A stretch of 19,494 nucleotides of DNA, taken from positions 1 to 19,494 of the forward strand of contig DBGFNI010000080.1 of NCBI GenBank assembly GCA_048527645.1, read 5' to 3'. Position numbers and translations under genes: made by a program. The notes below the pieces were generated by a model that made no database searches, was not told the DNA's origin, and saw only the letters and a list, made by a program, of their open reading frames with translations. Below, piece after piece: positions 14,265-19,494 of this stretch. The first letter of the stretch is position 1; every line of letters begins with the position of its first letter. Origin of the DNA: HGM12669 sp048527645. GTDB lineage: Bacteria > Bacillota > Clostridia > Oscillospirales > CAG-272.

Positions 14265-14305
14265 TAGTCGGCAGGGCGGAATATTTTGCAAGCTACGGAG
14301 AAAAC

Positions 14306-14342
14306 TTGATTTATACTTGACGTTGTTTTGTTATGATATACA
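14306..14342 (+). promoter_or_regulatory. Tentative promoter region before the TauE/SafE gene
   Basis: The 174 bp between the ECF terminator and the permease contain TTGATT (14306-14311), TTGACG (14317-14322), TATGAT (14332-14337) and TATACA (14337-14342). No pair has ideal spacing, but a promoter must lie here because a terminator closes the upstream operon. The best single choice is not decidable by eye. Confidence 0.35.
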
Positions 14343-14438
14343 GGAAAATGGCAGGCGACGCTTTTTGTTTGGAAAGTGCCGGGCGTGCTGCATCATTCCG
14401 ATCTGACAGTGCAGAGCGGAAAACAGGAGAAGCGGAAG

Positions 14439-15209
14439 ATGTTTTTGAAGATTATAATATGCCTGCTTGCCGGCGCGGGGGCAGGCTTTGGTACGGGGCT
14501 GGCGGGGCTGTCTGCCGCTGCCGTGATTGCCCCGATGCTGATCACATTTTTGGATGTCGGCGCATATGAGGCGGTCGGCATTGCGCTGGCGTCGGATGTG
14601 CTGGCATCCGCTGCGTCTGCGTGGACGTATTATAAAAACAAGAATATTGATGTGAAAAACGGGATCGTCATGCTGATTTCCGTCCTTGTTTTCACCCTTG
14701 CGGGCAGTTATTTTGCTTCGCTGCTCCCGCAGAAAACGATGGGCAACTTCTCCATGTTTATGACGCTGCTGGTCGGCTTGAAGTTTATTTTCCGCCCGGT
14801 GATGGCGGCGCGGGCGAGCAATCGGAACCGCAGCAAGCGGACGGCGGCGATCCAGTCGGCAGTGTGCGGCATGGCAGTGGGGCTAATCTGCGGCTTTGTC
14901 GGCGCGGGCGGCGGCATGATGATGCTGCTGGTTTTGGTGAGTGTGTTGGGATATGAGCTGAAAACCGCGGTCGGCACCAGCGTCTTTATCATGGCGTTTA
15001 CTGCGCTGACCGGCGCGCTCTCGCATTTTATGATCGGCGGCGGGATTACGGATTATTCCATTTTGCTGCTGTGCATTGTGTTCACGCTGATCGGCGCGCT
15101 GATCACGGCAAAATTTGCAAACAAGACCTCGCCGAAGATGATGAACCGTCTGCTCGGCTTCGGTCTTTGCGGGATGAGCATTGCCATGATTGTTGTCAGT
15201 CGGCTTTGA
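14439..15209 (+). CDS. TauE/SafE (TSUP) family membrane permease
   Basis: A 256-residue membrane protein with the two-repeat layout of the TauE/SafE family (sulfite, sulfonate or other organic-anion exporters). Each half opens with a Gly-rich helix: GAGAGFGTGLAGLSAAAVIAPML (residues about 12-34), and GLICGFVGAGGGMMMLLVL near 146. Six to eight hydrophobic segments are visible, with a short basic loop (RASNRNRSKR) between the halves. I start it at the ATG at 14439, behind GGAG at 14426-14429. Upstream in-frame codons give a hydrophilic stretch with no ribosome site. It lies 19 bp before a nitroreductase-fold gene, so the two are probably co-transcribed. The substrate is unknown; the family covers several sulfur compounds and other anions. 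Confidence 0.85.
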   Translation: MFLKIIICLLAGAGAGFGTGLAGLSAAAVIAPMLITFLDVGAYEAVGIALASDVLASAASAWTYYKNKNIDVKNGIVMLISVLVFTLAGSYFASLLPQKTMGNFSMFMTLLVGLKFIFRPVMAARASNRNRSKRTAAIQSAVCGMAVGLICGFVGAGGGMMMLLVLVSVLGYELKTAVGTSVFIMAFTALTGALSHFMIGGGITDYSILLLCIVFTLIGALITAKFANKTSPKMMNRLLGFGLCGMSIAMIVVSRL

Positions 15210-15228
15210 ACAGAAATACAAAGGAAAG

Positions 15229-15918
15229 ATGGATTACAATATGCAGGATACGATGAGTTTACAGGATGCGATGAAGGTGCGGCACAGCGTCCGCCGGTAT
15301 CGGGAGGTACCGTTGCCGCCGGAGGTGCTTGACGCTTTGCGCGAGCAGGTCGCGGCGTGCAATCGGGAGAGCGGCTTGCATATCCAACTCGTGACCGATG
15401 AGCCGAAGGCGTTTGGAGGGATGATGGCGCGCTACGGAAAGTTTTCCGGCGTGACCAGTTATTTTGCGCTGATCGGAAAGCAAAGCGATACGCTGGAGGA
15501 GAAGTGCGGCTATTACGGTCAGCGGCTGGTGCTCAAGGCACAGCAGCTCGGTCTGAACACATGCTGGGTGGCAATGTCTTACCGCAAGGTCAAAACCGCC
15601 TTTACGCTGGAGAAGGGGGAAAAGCTGTGCGTGGTGATTGCGCTGGGTTACGGCGAGACGCAGGGCGTGGCACACAGGTCTAAGTCGCTGCAGCAGATAA
15701 CGACGGTGCGCGGCGAGATGCCGCATTGGTTTGAAAACGGTTTGCGCGCCGCGCTGTTGGCGCCGACCGCATTGAATCAGCAAAAGTTTGTGTTCTCTTT
15801 AGACGGCAACCGCGTGTCGGTGCAGCCCGGGAGCGGATTCTATACAAAAATTGATATGGGCATTGCAAAATACCATTTTGAAATCGGCGCGGGAACCGAC
15901 CAATTTGTCTGGGCATAA
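15229..15918 (+). CDS. Nitroreductase-fold flavoprotein
   Basis: A 229-residue FMN-dependent nitroreductase-like protein. The N-terminal RHSVRRYREVPLP (about 15-27) is the family's FMN-phosphate contact region. The middle has GYYGQRLVLKAQQLGLNTCWVAM, the helix and turn that shape the dimer active site, and the C-terminal half carries LLAPTALNQQKFVF. The overall pattern resembles the TM1586-type group, in which two nitroreductase-like halves form one chain. The ATG at 15229 follows AAAGGAAAG; an alternative ATG at 15241 exists. It is downstream of, and probably co-transcribed with, the TauE/SafE permease, but the reduced substrate cannot be named. A perfect hairpin follows at 15976. Confidence 0.85.
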   Translation: MDYNMQDTMSLQDAMKVRHSVRRYREVPLPPEVLDALREQVAACNRESGLHIQLVTDEPKAFGGMMARYGKFSGVTSYFALIGKQSDTLEEKCGYYGQRLVLKAQQLGLNTCWVAMSYRKVKTAFTLEKGEKLCVVIALGYGETQGVAHRSKSLQQITTVRGEMPHWFENGLRAALLAPTALNQQKFVFSLDGNRVSVQPGSGFYTKIDMGIAKYHFEIGAGTDQFVWA

Positions 15919-15975
15919 ATCACCGGCGCAAAACAGGCAAGCACAGCAGATTTGAAAACCGAATTATTGCCATAT

Positions 15976-16014
15976 AACAAAGCAACGGATGCAATCAGCA
16001 TCCGTTGCTTTGTT
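15976..16014. terminator. Perfect 17-bp hairpin, bidirectional terminator
   Basis: Arms at 15976-15992 and 15998-16014 are perfectly complementary over 17 bp with the loop AATCA. Each strand's 3' arm ends in TTGCTTTGTT, supplying a U-rich end in either direction. It lies between convergent transcription units: 57 bp after the nitroreductase stop and 98 bp after the minus-strand dehydrogenase stop. The rest of the 15919-16112 gap shows nothing else. Confidence 0.8.
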
Positions 16015-16112
16015 GATTTACAAGATGAATTGAGAAAGGACAGGTGGCAGCAATGGGCGCTTTTGCACGCGCATCTGAAACCGACCGCCCATGTGTCCCG
16101 GTGCGTCCGCCG

Positions 16113-17321
16113 TCAGAGCACCGATCGGAGAATCCGCATCATATCCGTGCGATTGACCGGCACAAGACCCGGAATACACCCGTCTGCTCCTGCTCCGACG
16201 CGCAGAATCAGCTCGCACAGCCCGTCGAGATCCGGGGCGTTCACACCTGCGCCGGAAAGCGTGGTCGGAACGCCGCTTGCTTCAAAAAACGAAATCAGGC
16301 GGTCAATGCATTCTGCCGACAGCGACATACAGGTTTCTTTTGTCGGCAGATCCTGCCCAAACAGGCGGTGCCCCAAAACGGCAAAGCGCTGCGCGATTTC
16401 TTCATTTTTACAGCAGATATCATGCAGATAGCCGTTCATGAAAATCGCCAGCGTCACCCCGTGCGTCACATGATACAAAGCGGAGACGGCATGCCCCATT
16501 TTATGCATCGTGGTACGGGGATAGGTGCCCGCCTGAATCCAGCCGTTCCAGGCGATGGTGGTCGCCCATTGCAGGTTGGTGCGGTGCTCCAGATTTCGCG
16601 GGTCTTGCAGCAGCGCAGTCAACTCCGTCATGATGGTTCGCAGCAGACTCTCGTTCAAGCCGTCCTGCAGGGGGGAGTTCTGATCGCCGCCCACATATGC
16701 TTCCAAAATATGCGACATCGCATCCACCGCGCCTGCCGCAGTCTGTGCGAGCGGAAGCGTCAGCGTCAGCGCGGGGTCGATCACAGACACCGCAGGATAC
16801 AGACAGGGGGCGCTGACATGCACCTTTTCCGCGGTTTCATCATTGGTCACCACGCCCACGCAGTTCATTTCACTGCTGGTTGCCGCAACGGTCGGGATCA
16901 TGACAGTCGGCAGCGCCTCGCTCGGCGGGACGGCAACCGGCCGGTCGTTTCGACTGGTAAACATATTCCATATATCGCCGGAATATCTCACCGCGCCGGC
17001 AATTGCCTTTGCCGCGTCCATCACACTGCCGCCGCCGATGCCGATGATGAAATCCACATGCTCCTGTTTGCAAAACTCCGCCGCTTCACGCACTTGGCTG
17101 AGCCGGGGGTTGGCACTGATGTGCAGATATTGCACATAAGAGATGCCCACCTTGTCCAGTGCCGCTTTGACATCGGCAAATAAATCCTTCAGATAAGGCC
17201 GCTCGCCGTAGGAAAGAAGCAGGGCGCGCTTGCCAAGACCCTGGATATGTGCCGAGATGTCTTTGGATTCTCCGGCACCGAATATGATTTTTGTCGGGAT
17301 ACACAGCGTAAAATTTCGCAT
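16113..17321 (-). CDS. Iron-containing alcohol dehydrogenase, YqhD/BDH-like
   Basis: A 402-residue Fe-ADH. The nucleotide-binding loop is IGIGGGSVMDAAKAI (93-107), followed by TVAATSSEMN (144-153). The metal ligands are Asp200, His204 (GAVDAMSHILE), His273 and His287 (HKMGHAVSALYHVTHG), exactly 14 apart as in FucO and YqhD. The N-terminus NFTLCIPTKIIFGAGE resembles the butanol dehydrogenase/YqhD subgroup, often NADPH-dependent and reactive with a range of aldehydes. The ATG is preceded by AAGGA on the minus strand, 12 bp after the zinc dehydrogenase stop. It is the last gene of the operon, before the hairpin at 15976. The substrate is unknown, but the neighbouring 4-hydroxybutyrate dehydrogenase points to short-chain aldehydes or hydroxyacids. 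Confidence 0.9.
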   Translation of the reverse strand: MRNFTLCIPTKIIFGAGESKDISAHIQGLGKRALLLSYGERPYLKDLFADVKAALDKVGISYVQYLHISANPRLSQVREAAEFCKQEHVDFIIGIGGGSVMDAAKAIAGAVRYSGDIWNMFTSRNDRPVAVPPSEALPTVMIPTVAATSSEMNCVGVVTNDETAEKVHVSAPCLYPAVSVIDPALTLTLPLAQTAAGAVDAMSHILEAYVGGDQNSPLQDGLNESLLRTIMTELTALLQDPRNLEHRTNLQWATTIAWNGWIQAGTYPRTTMHKMGHAVSALYHVTHGVTLAIFMNGYLHDICCKNEEIAQRFAVLGHRLFGQDLPTKETCMSLSAECIDRLISFFEASGVPTTLSGAGVNAPDLDGLCELILRVGAGADGCIPGLVPVNRTDMMRILRSVL

Positions 17322-17333
17322 ATTGTCTGTTCC

Positions 17334-18374
17334 TTAATCTACAATGCCGTTGGGATGGAGCATCACCTTGATGCCCTCCAGATTCTGGGCGACCGCAAAG
17401 CCTTTTTCCCAGTCCTCCAACAGGAAATGATGCGTGATCAGCGGTGCGGTCTGCACCTTGCCGGTTTCAATCAGCTTCAGCGCGGTTTCCCAACTGGTCC
17501 ATTTGTGCCCGAAGGTGCCGATCAGGCTGATCTCCTTTGCCGTGAGCAGGGAATATTCGATTTCCATGGTCGGCTTGGTCAGACCGATCTGAATCATTTT
17601 GCCTTTCTTTTTCAGGCAAGACATTGCTCCCCGGATTGCTGCTGCCGCGCCGGAACAATCGTATGCCAGATCGACCCCCACGCCGCCCGTGATTTCGCGT
17701 ACGCGCTGCTGCAAATCCTCATGTTGTACGTTGACCGTGTATTCCACACCAAGCTGCTTTGCCAGTTCCAGACGCGGCAGATCTGCGTCCAGTCCTGTGA
17801 TGATGACCCGCGCGCCCAGACTTCTGACGACCTGGGCGACAAGCAGACCGATGGCGCCGCAGCCGTTGACCAGTGCAATGTCGGTGGAGAGAACCTCCGC
17901 GGTGTCATACACGGCGTGCACCGAAACGGCAAGGGGCTCACAGACCGCGCCGTTGGAGAAGGAAACGTTCTCCGGCAGGGGATGCAGAATTCCCTCCCGC
18001 GCAATCATATATTCTGCCATGCCGCCGTCCACACCGTAGCCGATGGAAAGGCGCTTGTCGCACATGAGATAGTTGCCGCTGCGGCAATAATAGCAGTTGC
18101 CGCAGATGACCTGCGCGGTCTCGCAGACAACGCGGTCGCCTACCTTCACGCTCTTGACGTCCTCGCCGACCTGTGCAACCACGCCGGAAACCTCATGCCC
18201 CAGCACAACCGGCGGATTGCTCCATGCATGCCCTGCGCGGATTTTCAGATCTGTGCCGCAGATGCCCGCCGCCATAATTTTCAATTTCACTTCGTTCTTT
18301 CCCGGCACAGGCTCGCGGTAGTCCTTCAGTTCAACAAAGCCCTCGCCTGCCTGTGTTTTCATTAATGCTTTCAT
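17334..18374 (-). CDS. Zinc-dependent medium-chain dehydrogenase (sorbitol/threonine dehydrogenase-like)
   Basis: A 346-residue medium-chain dehydrogenase/reductase. The catalytic zinc ligands are Cys39 (GICGTD), His60 and Glu61 (GHE), with Glu146 in CEP. The structural zinc site is Cys91, 94, 97 and 105 (CGNCYYCRSGNYLMC). The Rossmann motif is NGCGAIG (170-176), and an Asp at 196 after the second strand suggests preference for NAD(H). This combination fits polyol (sorbitol/iditol), threonine or butanediol dehydrogenases; I cannot choose among them. On the minus strand AAAGGAG precedes the ATG. It lies between two iron dehydrogenases, 22 bp after the upstream one, clearly in one operon. Confidence 0.9.
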   Translation of the reverse strand: MKALMKTQAGEGFVELKDYREPVPGKNEVKLKIMAAGICGTDLKIRAGHAWSNPPVVLGHEVSGVVAQVGEDVKSVKVGDRVVCETAQVICGNCYYCRSGNYLMCDKRLSIGYGVDGGMAEYMIAREGILHPLPENVSFSNGAVCEPLAVSVHAVYDTAEVLSTDIALVNGCGAIGLLVAQVVRSLGARVIITGLDADLPRLELAKQLGVEYTVNVQHEDLQQRVREITGGVGVDLAYDCSGAAAAIRGAMSCLKKKGKMIQIGLTKPTMEIEYSLLTAKEISLIGTFGHKWTSWETALKLIETGKVQTAPLITHHFLLEDWEKGFAVAQNLEGIKVMLHPNGIVD

Positions 18375-18396
18375 GGTCCTCTATCTCCTTTGTCTG

Positions 18397-19485
18397 TTAA
18401 AGAATCTCACGGTAAATCTGCGCCATGTCTTCCACGCTTGCTTTCACATAGCAGTTGGCAAGCAGACGCTGCTGATTTTTTTCGACGTCCTTTGCAAATG
18501 CAATTGCTTCCTTTTCGGTCATCCCGTATTCGCGCATCGGCTTGCGCGGAGAAAGCGATTCAATCAGGTTTTGCAGCTGATCCAGCGGGCCGGTCAGCCT
18601 CAGCAGCTCGTCAAAGCGCCCGTCAACGGGACGTGCGGCATAAAAGCGCAGTGCAGCAATCATCACCTCATAATTGGAGGCGCCGTGGGGCAGATGATAG
18701 GTGCCGCCGATCGGATAAGACATGGCGTGAATCAGACCGCAGCCCGCGTTGGAAAATGCGATGCCCGCATTGTTGGAGGCGGTCAGAAATGTGCCGAGCA
18801 GCGCGCTGCGGCTGTCCTGCCCGTTTTGCAGAATATACCGGTAGCCCTCCACAATCTGTGTGATCGCATCAGCGGAAAACATTCTGCTCAAAGTGCTCGC
18901 CTTGGGCGAGAGATAAGATTCGATGGCGTGAATCAGCGCGTCGATGGAGCTGTGCATGAAGACGCTGAAGGGCAGGGTGGAGATCAGCTCGCTGATCAAA
19001 ACCGCGTCGTCTGCATACAGCGCGTCATCCGCCAGACCGATTTTGGTATTGAGCTTCGGGAAGGCGGAAACGGATATGTTTGTAACCTCGCTGCCCGTGC
19101 CGCAGGTTGTGGGGAGAATCAACAGCTTTTTCTCTTTGCAGGGCGTGATCTCCTTTCGGAACAGCGGGAGCAGATCACCGCCGAAATCGCGGATGGCAAG
19201 CAGCTTGCCGATGTCCATGACGGAGCCGCCCCCCACCGCGATCACGCGGTCATAGGACGCTGCCGCCGCCTTTTGCAGGATGGCAAGAATCTTGTCCTCA
19301 TCCGGCTCTCCCCCGCCGAAGTCATCCTGAATGATGACGCACCCCACGGCTGTGCCGTGCAAATAGGTGTCGTAAATGATACGGTCGGTGATCAGCAGAT
19401 CCCTGCCGCCAACCGCAAAAGCCTGCACAAATTGTGCCCAGGTGTCAAGGGATGTAATGGTGGGGACAACTTTGAATTGCGTCAT
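18397..19485 (-). CDS. 4hbD: 4-Hydroxybutyrate dehydrogenase (Fe-ADH family)
   Basis: A 362-residue iron-dependent dehydrogenase interconverting succinate semialdehyde and 4-hydroxybutyrate with NAD(H). It closely recalls Clostridium kluyveri 4HbD (about 371 residues, compared from memory): IAVGGGSVMDIGKLL (82-96), LPTTCGTGSEVTNISV (124-139), SSIDALIHAIESYLSP (179-194), IHAMSYPIGGTYHLPHG (252-268) and RKPMREYGM near 315 all have near-identical counterparts there. Metal ligands are Asp182, His186, His253 and His267. It is the first gene seen of the minus-strand operon. Only nine bases remain beyond its start, with no visible ribosome site in them, so the promoter and any upstream genes lie outside the window. 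The role would be in succinate or 4-aminobutyrate fermentation toward butyrate. Confidence 0.88.
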   Translation of the reverse strand: MTQFKVVPTITSLDTWAQFVQAFAVGGRDLLITDRIIYDTYLHGTAVGCVIIQDDFGGGEPDEDKILAILQKAAAASYDRVIAVGGGSVMDIGKLLAIRDFGGDLLPLFRKEITPCKEKKLLILPTTCGTGSEVTNISVSAFPKLNTKIGLADDALYADDAVLISELISTLPFSVFMHSSIDALIHAIESYLSPKASTLSRMFSADAITQIVEGYRYILQNGQDSRSALLGTFLTASNNAGIAFSNAGCGLIHAMSYPIGGTYHLPHGASNYEVMIAALRFYAARPVDGRFDELLRLTGPLDQLQNLIESLSPRKPMREYGMTEKEAIAFAKDVEKNQQRLLANCYVKASVEDMAQIYREIL

Positions 19486-19494
19486 AATGGAACC

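Noticed and set aside
16044..18365. Two + strand frames of 372-379 codons opposite the dehydrogenase operon.
   Set aside because: Both are His/Arg/Cys-rich with no recognisable domains, while the minus strand encodes enzymes with intact catalytic motifs and ribosome sites.

Overview
The window reads as a chromosomal segment of an anaerobic, fermentative Firmicute, most likely a gut-type clostridium (Clostridia, Oscillospirales-like). This rests on strong AGGAGG-type ribosome binding sites, TTGACA/TATAAT promoters, intrinsic terminators, a FeoA-FeoA-FeoB-Cys-rich iron uptake set, an electron-bifurcating Nfn pair, a cobalamin riboswitch driving an ECF transporter, and several fermentative alcohol dehydrogenases. 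The assignment is inferred from gene content only. Coding density is high and most genes start at clear Shine-Dalgarno sites.

Region by region (+ strand unless stated). Bases 1-540 hold the 3' end of an unrecognised AT-rich gene, then about 360 bp without a convincing gene. Bases 547-3971 are a ferrous-iron uptake operon: a consensus promoter, two palindromic operators in the leader and a third before feoB (all GTTAGC-N4-GCTAAC), two feoA genes, feoB with a large acidic insertion, a small FeoB-associated Cys-rich membrane protein, and a terminator. Bases 4026-5062 are a ZIP-family metal transporter behind its own promoter and a long leader with several possible stems. Bases 5150-6636 are a LysR regulator overlapping a YfcE-type phosphodiesterase. 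Bases 6747-8100 are a promoter, an iron-dependent alcohol dehydrogenase and a terminator. Bases 8117-10392 encode the two Nfn subunits (reduced ferredoxin:NADP+ transhydrogenase), followed by a cluster of hairpins. Bases 10515-14264 are a cobalamin-controlled ECF transporter: promoter, riboswitch, attenuator terminator, T component, double ATPase, S component and terminator. Bases 14439-15918 encode a TauE/SafE-type permease and a nitroreductase-fold protein. A perfect 17-bp hairpin separates these from a minus-strand operon (19485 down to 16113) that encodes a 4-hydroxybutyrate dehydrogenase, a zinc-dependent medium-chain dehydrogenase and a YqhD-like iron dehydrogenase. Its promoter probably lies beyond the right edge.

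The window has two themes. One is metal and cofactor acquisition: Fe(II) by Feo, a divalent metal by ZIP, and a corrinoid by the ECF system. The other is redox balancing in fermentation: Nfn interconverts NADH, ferredoxin and NADPH, and four alcohol dehydrogenases, one recognisably the 4-hydroxybutyrate enzyme, dispose of reductant. I see no CRISPR array, transposase, phage gene, rRNA or tRNA. The least explained elements are the FeoB insertion, the repeated operator, the ZIP leader RNA and the left-edge region.
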